DNA of 64,000 bases from the NCBI GenBank assembly GCA_016703265.1, contig JADJCK010000003.1, positions 496,001 through 560,000 on the forward strand, written 5' to 3'. Below, one piece after another: positions 1 through 7,874 of the stretch; position 1 is the first letter of the stretch, and the number at the start of each line of letters is the position of its first letter. The notes beneath the pieces were generated by a model that had not been told where the DNA came from, made no database searches, and was given only the letters and a program-made list of their open reading frames with translations. Source of the DNA: a bacterium (GTDB taxonomy: Bacteria; Krumholzibacteriota; Krumholzibacteriia; LZORAL124-64-63). Made by a program: the position numbers and the translations under genes.

Positions 1-1137
<1,137 letters not shown>

Positions 1138-1141
1138 AGCC

Positions 1142-1609
1142 ATGCCGACCGCGCGGCCCATCTCGATCCTGTACGCCGAAGACGACGAGGAAGACCGCAC
1201 CATGGTGCTGGAGGCCATGAAGGAAAGCCGGCTGGCCAACCGCATCCGCACCGTGGCCGACGGCGAGGAACTGCTCGAGTACCTGCAGCGCCGCGGGCGG
1301 CATGCGGCCCGCGAGGAAGGCCTGCCGGGGCTCATCCTCCTGGATCTCAACATGCCGCGACTGGATGGGCGCGAAGCGCTGCGCGAGATCAAGGCGGATC
1401 CGCGCCTGCGGCGCATCCCGGTCGTGGTGCTGACGACGTCGCGCGCGGAAGAGGATATCCTGCGCACCTACGACCTGGGCGTCAGCTCGTTCATCGTCAA
1501 GCCCGTCACGTTCGACGCCCTCGTCGAGACGGTGCGGACACTCGACAAGTACTGGTTCGAGATCGTCGAACTGCCGCCCCCTGTGGAGCCTCATGGTGAA
1601 CACGCGTGA
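1142..1609 (+). CDS. Single-domain response regulator (Rcp1/CheY-like)
   Basis: This 155-residue stand-alone receiver has the acidic pocket AEDDEED near the N-terminus, the phospho-acceptor Asp in LILLDLNMP, a Thr-Thr switch in VVVLTTSR and the conserved Lys in FIVKPVTF. The extended loop before the acceptor Asp (RRGRHAAREEG) is typical of Rcp1-type receivers that pair with phytochrome-like kinases. I chose the ATG at 1142, 4 nt after the upstream kinase stop, because it begins directly before the first receiver strand. It overlaps the next gene by 17 nt, so it is translationally coupled. There is no output domain, so it probably relays phosphate between the flanking kinases and other proteins. 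Confidence 0.92.
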   Translation: MPTARPISILYAEDDEEDRTMVLEAMKESRLANRIRTVADGEELLEYLQRRGRHAAREEGLPGLILLDLNMPRLDGREALREIKADPRLRRIPVVVLTTSRAEEDILRTYDLGVSSFIVKPVTFDALVETVRTLDKYWFEIVELPPPVEPHGEHA

Positions 1610-2480
1610 ATTCCGCATCCTGATCGTCGAGGACGACGCCGACGACGCACACCTGGTCGCCGGACTGCTGGCCGCCGAGGAGCGACCCGGTTTCAACGTC
1701 TGCCTGCGCACCACGCTCGCGGCGGCGCTGGTCGAGATGGACAATGCCTCCCCCGACGCCGTGCTGCTGGACCTGTCGCTGCCCGACAGCGAGGGCTTCG
1801 AGGGCCTGCGCGAGATCGGGCTCCGCCATCGCCGCGTGCCGGTCGTGGTGCTTACCGGGCTCAGCGACGCCGGCGCCGGGATCGAGGCGCTCGGCCTCGG
1901 CGCCGAGGACTACCTGCTCAAGGCCGGCCTGGACCGCAACCTGCTGGTGCGTGCCCTGCGCTACGCGCAGGAGCGCAAGTCGCTGCAATGCCAGATCGAG
2001 GACCTGCGCGAGCACGAGCGCGCCGAACGGGAGCAGGCCGCCTATGCCCGCTTGCTGGCGCCTTCGCGCACCTCGGTCACAGCGCAGTTCTACGGTGCCG
2101 TCGAACTGGCCGATTCGGCGCCGCAGCTTTTCGGGGAACTGGTCCAGCGCTATGGCGAGCTGCTGGAAAGGCGCTTCTCGGACACCGTGCGCGCCGGCGA
2201 ACGGGCCACCTCGCAGGACCTGCAGGTGATGTCGGAAAGCATGGGCCTGATGTACGCCGGGCCCCGGGACGTGATCCGCGTCCACCAGGATGCGCTTCGC
2301 GAGTACACCGCAATGGCCACTGACTCCGTCGCCCGCGCCATGGGCAACGAGGGCCGCCTGATGCTGGTCGAGTTGATGGGATACCTGATGGCGTGGTATC
2401 GCCGGCAGGTCACCGGGCTCAACCTCCACCCCGCCGCAGCGGACACGACGCGCGGCGACCACCCGGGAAAGGACAGCTGA
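1593..2480 (+). CDS. Receiver protein with KaiA-like C-terminal domain
   Basis: This 295-residue protein has an N-terminal receiver (residues 8-122; acidic EDD, acceptor Asp60 in LLDLSLPD, Lys110), a charged helical linker (125-155) and an all-helical C-terminal domain (165-272). By eye the end of that domain aligns with the KaiC-binding domain of cyanobacterial KaiA: an I-x-x-H motif (residues 228-231), then Arg and Leu at helix spacing, then a terminal W/E-x-YR (269-270). Total length and order (receiver plus four-helix bundle) match KaiA at about 284 residues, and the gene sits directly before kaiB and kaiC as kaiA does. Unlike cyanobacterial KaiA, the receiver keeps its phospho-acceptor. 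The RsbU N-terminal fold is similar and is the main alternative. Confidence 0.72.
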   Translation: MVNTREFRILIVEDDADDAHLVAGLLAAEERPGFNVCLRTTLAAALVEMDNASPDAVLLDLSLPDSEGFEGLREIGLRHRRVPVVVLTGLSDAGAGIEALGLGAEDYLLKAGLDRNLLVRALRYAQERKSLQCQIEDLREHERAEREQAAYARLLAPSRTSVTAQFYGAVELADSAPQLFGELVQRYGELLERRFSDTVRAGERATSQDLQVMSESMGLMYAGPRDVIRVHQDALREYTAMATDSVARAMGNEGRLMLVELMGYLMAWYRRQVTGLNLHPAAADTTRGDHPGKDS

Positions 2481-2482
2481 CC

Positions 2483-2806
2483 TTGCCCACACTTGTTTTC
2501 GAACTGTTCGTGACCGGCCGAACGCGGCAGTCGCAGGCCGCCATCCAGAATCTGCGTGCCTACTTCGCGGAGATTCCGGAGGTCGAGTACGAACTGACGA
2601 TCGTCGACGTGCTCGAGCAGCCCGATCGGGCCGAGGAACGCCACATCCTGGCGACGCCCACCCTGATCCGCCTGCTGCCGATGCCGTCGCTGCGCATCAT
2701 CGGCGACCTCTCAGCGCGCGAGATCGTCTGGCAGACGATCGGGCTGCTCAACAGCAGCGACGCTCCCGGAACCACCCGCAACCTCGAGGAACCGAACCAT
2801 GACTGA
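2483..2806 (+). CDS. kaiB: Circadian clock protein KaiB
   Basis: KaiB binds KaiC during its phosphorylation cycle and, in cyanobacteria, sequesters KaiA. This 107-residue thioredoxin-like protein shows the family signature FELFVTGRTRQSQ at the N-terminus, the VDVLEQP strand, ILATPTLIRLLPMP (cis-proline region, about residues 55-68) and RIIGDLS. The best start is a TTG at 2483, because it puts the protein directly before the first beta strand. A purine-rich AAAGGA lies 9 nt upstream, and the upstream stop is only 2 nt before it. The 3' end overlaps kaiC by 8 nt. The length is normal for KaiB, with a short polar C-terminal tail. Confidence 0.95.
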   Translation: MPTLVFELFVTGRTRQSQAAIQNLRAYFAEIPEVEYELTIVDVLEQPDRAEERHILATPTLIRLLPMPSLRIIGDLSAREIVWQTIGLLNSSDAPGTTRNLEEPNHD

Positions 2807-4310
2807 CGTCGCATTGGGCCTCCCCAAACTGCTCACCGGTATCCCGGGCTTCGACAGCATCACAAACGGCGGCCTGCCCCTGCACCGGACGTCGCTCCTG
2901 TCGGGCACCGCCGGCAGCGCCAAGACCGTGTTCGGCTGCCAGTTCCTCGCGTCGGGCATCGAGCAGTTCGGCCAGTCGGGTGTCTTCGTGACGTTCGAGG
3001 AGCCGCCGGTGGACATCCGGCGCAACATGCGGGGCTTCGGCTGGGACATCGAAGCCTGGGAAGCCGCAGGCAAGTGGGCCTTCGTCGACGTCTCGCCGCA
3101 ACTGACGGACGACACGGTCATCGGCGGCGAATATGACCTGGGTGCGCTGCTGGCGCGGATGGAGAATGCCGTCAGGAAGGTCGGCGCGGAGCGCCTCGTC
3201 ATGGACTCGCTGGGGGCCGTGTTCACCCAGATCGCCCAGTCGAAGATCGTGCGCAACGAGATGCTCCGCATCACGACCGCCCTCAAGAAGCTGGGCGTCA
3301 CCTCCATCCTGACGGCCGAGCGCATCGAGGAGTTCGGCGCCATCGCCCGCTACGGCATCGAGGAGTTCGTCACCGACAACGTGGTCGTGCTGCGCAACAT
3401 CCTCGACGACGAGAAGCGCCGTCGCACCATGGAGATCCTCAAGTTCCGTGGCACCGACCACCAGAAGGGCGAGTATCCGTTCACGATCCATCCGCGCGAC
3501 GGCATCATCGTGCTGCCCCTGTCGGCCCTCGAGTTGAAGCAGCAGTCGACCGACCTGCGGATCACCTCGGGCAACCCGGTGCTCGACGACATGTGCGGCG
3601 GCGGCTTCTTCCGCGATTCGGTGATCCTGGTCTCGGGCGCCACCGGCACGGGCAAGACCCTGACCGTGACGCAGTTCATCAACGGCGGCGCCGCCATCGG
3701 CGAGCGCTGCCTGCTGTTCGCCTTCGAGGAAAGCCGCGAACAGCTGTTCCGCAACGCCCGCGGGTGGGGCCTCGATTTCCACGAACTGGAGAAATCGGGC
3801 TGTCTCCGCGTCATCTGCAGGTATCCCGAAGTGGCCGGCCTCGAGGACCACCTGGTGTCGATGAAGGCCGAGATCGACGAGTTCAAGCCGAACCGCGTGG
3901 CCGTCGACAGCCTTTCGGCCCTGGAGCGCGTGGGCAACAGCAAGGGCTTCCGCGAGTTCGTGATCGGATTGACGTCCTTCATCAAGCACCACGAAATGGC
4001 GGGCCTGTTCACGGCCACGACGCCGACGCTGCTCGGCGGCGCCTCGGTGACCGAGGCGCACATCTCGACGATCACCGACTCGATCCTGCTCCTGCGCTAC
4101 GTGGAGATGTACGGCGTGATGCGGCGCGGCATGACCGTGCTCAAGATGCGTGGTTCGATGCATGACAAGGAGATCCGCGAGGTCTCCATCGACAGCGCCG
4201 GCATGCACATCGGCTCGCCGTTCCGCAATGTCTCGGGAATCCTGGCTGGCGTGCCGGTCCACGCCTCCGAGCGCGAGATCGCGCGTCTCAACGACCTGTT
4301 CGGCCAATGA
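2799..4310 (+). CDS. kaiC: Circadian clock ATPase KaiC
   Basis: This 503-residue double RecA-fold ATPase has a CI domain with Walker A GTAGSAKT (residues 36-43) and Glu67-Glu68, and a CII domain with Walker A GATGTGKT (280-287) and Glu310-Glu311. The autophosphorylation site is intact: Ser423-Thr424 in HISTITD correspond to Ser431-Thr432 of Synechococcus KaiC, and Thr418 to Thr426. So it should autophosphorylate and dephosphorylate rather than be a bare KaiC-like ATPase. The CI Walker A has Ser-Ala where a Gly is usual. The protein is slightly shorter than the cyanobacterial one (519), mostly at the C-terminal tail that KaiA grips. It overlaps kaiB (8 nt) and the next kinase (ATGA). Confidence 0.96.
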   Translation: MTDVALGLPKLLTGIPGFDSITNGGLPLHRTSLLSGTAGSAKTVFGCQFLASGIEQFGQSGVFVTFEEPPVDIRRNMRGFGWDIEAWEAAGKWAFVDVSPQLTDDTVIGGEYDLGALLARMENAVRKVGAERLVMDSLGAVFTQIAQSKIVRNEMLRITTALKKLGVTSILTAERIEEFGAIARYGIEEFVTDNVVVLRNILDDEKRRRTMEILKFRGTDHQKGEYPFTIHPRDGIIVLPLSALELKQQSTDLRITSGNPVLDDMCGGGFFRDSVILVSGATGTGKTLTVTQFINGGAAIGERCLLFAFEESREQLFRNARGWGLDFHELEKSGCLRVICRYPEVAGLEDHLVSMKAEIDEFKPNRVAVDSLSALERVGNSKGFREFVIGLTSFIKHHEMAGLFTATTPTLLGGASVTEAHISTITDSILLLRYVEMYGVMRRGMTVLKMRGSMHDKEIREVSIDSAGMHIGSPFRNVSGILAGVPVHASEREIARLNDLFGQ

Positions 4311-6256
4311 AGACACTCGACGGCAGCCGGCGGCACGACGACCTGGACATCCTTCTCATCGACGATGACGCCGACGACCGGGTCCTCGTGCGCGACGTGC
4401 TGGCCCAGATCTGCCTCGGCGATCTCGGCCGGGGGCGCTGCCGCCTGCAGGACGCAACGTCCTTGGCCGGCGGCCTGGACCTGCTGCGCAACGCGTCGTT
4501 CGACGTGATCCTGCTCGACCTCCACCTGCCCGACGCCATCGGCCTCGAGGCCCTGCCGCAGGTGATGGCCGTGCAGTCGGTCGCGCCCGTCCTGATCCTG
4601 ACGGGACTGCACGACGAAGCCACGGGCCTCGCTGCCGTGCAGAAGGGCGCCCAGGACTTCCTGGCCAAGTCGCACCTCGACGCCTCGCTGCTCAGCCGCT
4701 CCATCCGCTACGCGATCGAGCGGCACCGCATGCGACGCGAGTACTCGCTGAAGACCCGCGAACTGTCGGCAAGCGAGGATCGCCTGCAGCGCCTGATCGC
4801 CAGTTCGGCCGACGGCATCATCATCACCGACACCGACGGCATCGTCGTCTTCGCGAATCCGGCCGCCGAGGACCTGTTCAACCGGCGCCGCGCCGTCCTG
4901 ATCGGCAGCCCCCTCGGGCTTCCGGTCGACGGCAGCCGCAGCGAACTGGAACTCAACCGTCCGGACGGGCGCGCCGTCACCGCCGAGATGCGCGTGGTGC
5001 CCGTCGAGTGGCTGGGTGCCCCGGCCTTCCTGGCCACGTTCCGCGACATCACCGCCCACAAGGAAACGCTGCGGCAGCTGGACGACATGCGGTTGCGCCA
5101 GTTGATGGTGCGCGACCACTTCCTCTCCCACGTTTCGCACGAGTTGCGCACGCCGCTGACCGTGGCGCAGCAGTGGGTGGCGCTGCTGAAGGACGGCCTG
5201 CTGGGCGCCGTCACCGCGGAGCAGGCCACAGCGCTCGAAACCGTGCTGCGCAACTGCCGTCACCTGGAGAAGCTGATCGAGGACCTGCTGGAGGCGCAGC
5301 GCAGCGACAGTGGCAAGCTGCGCGTGGATCCGCTGCGCATCCGCCTGCCGGCCCTGGCCGACGAGGCCGTGACCTCGGTGCGCGCCAGCCAGCGCAGCGA
5401 AACCGTGCAGTTCCGCGTCGACCTTCCCCACGACCTGCCGGACCTGCTGGCCGACCCGGGGCGGCTGCGCCAGGTGCTGGTCAACCTGCTCAACAACGCG
5501 GTGAAGTTCACGCCGGCCGGCGGGTTCATCACGGTCAGCGCGAAGGTGGATCCCCTCCTGGCGGACGAGGTCTGCATCTCGGTGCGCGACTCGGGCTGCG
5601 GCATTCCGCCCGAGGAGCAGGAGCGCATCTTCGAGCATCTCTACCAGCGCGAAATGGGTCCCGAGATCGGACGCAAGGGACTGGGGCTGGGGCTGTACAT
5701 CTGTCGCCAGATCGTGAGTCAGCACGGCGGGCGCATCTGGGTGGACAGCCTGCCGGGCCAGGGCAGCAGCTTCCACTTCACGGTGCCGGTGTTCTCCTGC
5801 CGCACCCTGCTGTCGCGACTGCCGATGCCGCCCATCGGCATCGACGGTCTGTGCCTGATCGGCATCGAGGCGACCGCGGTCAACGGGGGCGTTCTCCAGG
5901 GATTCGAGGTCCGCTACCTCGATGCGGTGCGCCGGGTCATCGGCGAGTGCCTCATGCCCGATCGCGACCTGCTGCTGCCGCGCCTGATCTGCGACCAGAC
6001 GGGTGAGCTCGCTTTCGTCGTCGCCGCGGCTGACGCCGCCGGTGCCGCCGTGCTGGTCGACCGCATCCGGCGCCAGCTCGAGACCGCCGGCGATGCCGGT
6101 CACGACCGACTGGATTTCCGCTTCGACGCCGCCCCGCTGGTGGTGACTGCGCGCAGCAGCAGCCAGACATCAGCCTGGCTCGACGCGGCCGGCGCCGCAC
6201 TCGAGGCCGAAATCGAGCGCATGACCGCAGCGTCGGGCCGACGCCCCGGCTGCTGA
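4307..6256 (+). CDS. Hybrid receiver-PAS-histidine kinase
   Basis: This 649-residue protein begins with a receiver (acceptor Asp in DVILLDLHLPD), then has a PAS domain (roughly residues 160-250), a HisKA helix with H-box SHVSHELRTPL and a HATPase_c domain (NLLNNAVKF, DSGCGI, GLGLGLYICRQI). The last 150 residues follow the kinase core and end in a possible degenerate GGDEF-like fold (short DRLDFRFDAAP hairpin region) without catalytic residues; I am not sure of that part. The start ATG overlaps the kaiC stop, so it belongs to the Kai operon. An N-terminal receiver fused to a kinase suggests it integrates the phosphorylation state of the other components. No membrane segment is visible. Confidence 0.88.
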   Translation: MKTLDGSRRHDDLDILLIDDDADDRVLVRDVLAQICLGDLGRGRCRLQDATSLAGGLDLLRNASFDVILLDLHLPDAIGLEALPQVMAVQSVAPVLILTGLHDEATGLAAVQKGAQDFLAKSHLDASLLSRSIRYAIERHRMRREYSLKTRELSASEDRLQRLIASSADGIIITDTDGIVVFANPAAEDLFNRRRAVLIGSPLGLPVDGSRSELELNRPDGRAVTAEMRVVPVEWLGAPAFLATFRDITAHKETLRQLDDMRLRQLMVRDHFLSHVSHELRTPLTVAQQWVALLKDGLLGAVTAEQATALETVLRNCRHLEKLIEDLLEAQRSDSGKLRVDPLRIRLPALADEAVTSVRASQRSETVQFRVDLPHDLPDLLADPGRLRQVLVNLLNNAVKFTPAGGFITVSAKVDPLLADEVCISVRDSGCGIPPEEQERIFEHLYQREMGPEIGRKGLGLGLYICRQIVSQHGGRIWVDSLPGQGSSFHFTVPVFSCRTLLSRLPMPPIGIDGLCLIGIEATAVNGGVLQGFEVRYLDAVRRVIGECLMPDRDLLLPRLICDQTGELAFVVAAADAAGAAVLVDRIRRQLETAGDAGHDRLDFRFDAAPLVVTARSSSQTSAWLDAAGAALEAEIERMTAASGRRPGC

Positions 6257-6320
6257 GCCGCCCGGCACGTTTTTCCTACGGGGTTGCTGTATTCGCCCTA
6301 AAGTCGGATACGCGATGTCC

Positions 6321-6367
6321 GATCCAGTGCCGGAACGGCGGGCAAGGCCCGCCTTGCTGACTGGATC
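6321..6367. other. Two-part inverted repeat between the Kai operon and the next receiver gene
   Basis: An outer 8-bp arm GATCCAGT (6321-6328) pairs with ACTGGATC (6360-6367), and an inner 7-bp arm GGCGGGC (6337-6343) pairs with GCCCGCC (6347-6353) around an AAG loop. There is no T-run after it, so it is not a standard intrinsic terminator for the + strand. It could be a leader structure or a protein-binding site for the receiver gene that starts at 6425. Confidence 0.45.
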
Positions 6368-6424
6368 AATCGCCGCGCGCGCGCCACGCACGGCTGGCTG
6401 CGATGTCCGGCGAAAGGTCGCGTC

Positions 6425-6817
6425 ATGAGTCGTGCGCGGATTCTCGTGGTGGATGACGACCCTGAACTGCTCGAGGCCCTGCGTCTCCGGTTGCGCTCGG
6501 GCGGGTATGAGGTTCACACGGCCGGCGACGGCGTCCAGGCCACGCGCCTGGCGCGCCGCGAACGGCCCGACCTGGTCGTGCTGGACATCGGCATGCCCGG
6601 CGGCGACGGCCACACGGTGGCCCAGCGCCTGAAGGGCGACCCGGTCACCATGTTCCTGCCGATCATCTTCCTGACCGCACGCACGAATGAGATCGACTTC
6701 GAGCGCGCCCGGCAGAATGGCGTCGACAAGTACCTCACCAAGCCGTTCCAGGTCGATGAACTGCTGCTGGCCGTGGACGAGCTGATCGAAAGGTCGACGC
6801 AGTCGGCGGCCGTCTAG
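6425..6817 (+). CDS. Single-domain response regulator (CheY-like)
   Basis: This 130-residue receiver has DDD near residues 9-11, the acceptor Asp in LVVLDIGMPG, the Thr switch in IIFLTARTNE and Lys in YLTKPFQVDEL. It carries no DNA-binding or enzymatic output. It is separated from the Kai operon by 168 nt holding a strong inverted repeat, so it probably has its own promoter, but direction and location suggest the same signalling network. It converges on the next gene with only 12 nt between stops. Confidence 0.9.
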   Translation: MSRARILVVDDDPELLEALRLRLRSGGYEVHTAGDGVQATRLARRERPDLVVLDIGMPGGDGHTVAQRLKGDPVTMFLPIIFLTARTNEIDFERARQNGVDKYLTKPFQVDELLLAVDELIERSTQSAAV

Positions 6818-6829
6818 CGGCCGGCTGCC

Positions 6830-7789
6830 TCAGTTCCGGCTCTTCTTGAAGGCCTCCACGCGGGCCGCAGTCTCGGGATCGTCGGCGATCTTGTCGTCGA
6901 GGTCGGTGATGCCGACATCGATCGCCATGACCCGCCCCGCACCCTCCTCGACGAACAGGTTCGCCCGGCCGAGGAATCGGCCCTCGAAGGCCGAAGCGAA
7001 GATGGCCGTGTCGTCGAGTATCTGCTCGGTGTCGATGTTGCGGTAGGTATGCCCGATCACGCAGATGTCCACGCCCTGCAGGTCCTTGAGCAGGTCTTCG
7101 GTGCCCTTCTCGCCCAGGTGTGCGAGCAGGATCACGGAGTCGGCCTCGCGCCGCACCACGGGCAACAGTTCGCGCAACGTCACGAGGGGATCGGCAATGG
7201 AGAACCGGGCACCGCCCCCGGTGAGCGTCTCGATGCGCTGCCGGGGATCCAGCACGCTGACGATGCCGTAGCGCACCCCATTGCGTTCGACCACCAGATA
7301 CGGCGGCAGGATCAGCTCGTTCGTGGCGGCATCGCGCACGTTGGCGCTGGTAAACGGCAGCTTGTGTTTCGCAATCATCTCGCGCAGGAACTCGAGGCCG
7401 TAGTTCAGGTCCTGTTCGCCGAGCCCGATCGCGTCGAGGCCGAGCGTCCCCAGTTCCGCGCAGAGGAACTTCGTCTGCTCACGGTCGGCCTGGGTGGGGG
7501 CCCCGAAGACATCGCCGGCATCGACCTGGAGCACGGGCTTGCCCTTCTTCCAGATCCCGTCCAGGACGGTCGCCCGCCGCGCCAGCCCGCCGCGCGGATG
7601 GCCCTTGCAGCCGCACTCCTCGATCTCGCCCTTCACATCGGTCAGGTAGACGAGAACCAGTTCCTTCCAATTGCGAACCGGCTGCGGTACCGCCGTCGTG
7701 GCGGCGCCGGCGCTGTTGTCCAGCGTGGCCAGCAGGCAAAGCATGCCGATCGCGACGATGATCGGACGCGGGCAGCGACTCGAATGCAT
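6830..7789 (-). CDS. Exported UshA-like calcineurin-fold phosphoesterase with Cys motif
   Basis: This 319-residue protein has a signal peptide (about residues 1-29, ending near SAGA) and a metallophosphoesterase fold of the 5'-nucleotidase/UshA group: VYLTDVKGEIE (first metal strand), DAGDVFG, GLGEQDLNYG in place of the usual GNHEFD, and GHTYRN. Directly after the first strand is ECGCKGHPRGGLARR, with Cys-x-Cys beside a predicted metal site; related proteins sit beside multihaem cytochrome genes in metal-reducing bacteria. The C-terminal nucleotidase domain of full UshA is absent. Residues that normally bind the two metals are partly replaced, so the activity is uncertain. The gene has no close neighbour on its strand. 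Confidence 0.75.
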   Translation of the reverse strand: MHSSRCPRPIIVAIGMLCLLATLDNSAGAATTAVPQPVRNWKELVLVYLTDVKGEIEECGCKGHPRGGLARRATVLDGIWKKGKPVLQVDAGDVFGAPTQADREQTKFLCAELGTLGLDAIGLGEQDLNYGLEFLREMIAKHKLPFTSANVRDAATNELILPPYLVVERNGVRYGIVSVLDPRQRIETLTGGGARFSIADPLVTLRELLPVVRREADSVILLAHLGEKGTEDLLKDLQGVDICVIGHTYRNIDTEQILDDTAIFASAFEGRFLGRANLFVEEGAGRVMAIDVGITDLDDKIADDPETAARVEAFKKSRN

Positions 7790-7874
7790 GCGGGAGATCC
7801 CCCTGCGTTGTGTGGGGCGGTCCAGGGCAAAGGTCGGTAAACAGCGGTGGCGGCCGCCGGTTCCGGAAAATCGG

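Noticed and set aside
4097..6103. 668-residue minus-strand frame opposite the hybrid kinase
   Set aside because: It is antisense to a clear kinase with all motifs in order; long mirror frames are typical in GC-rich coding DNA.
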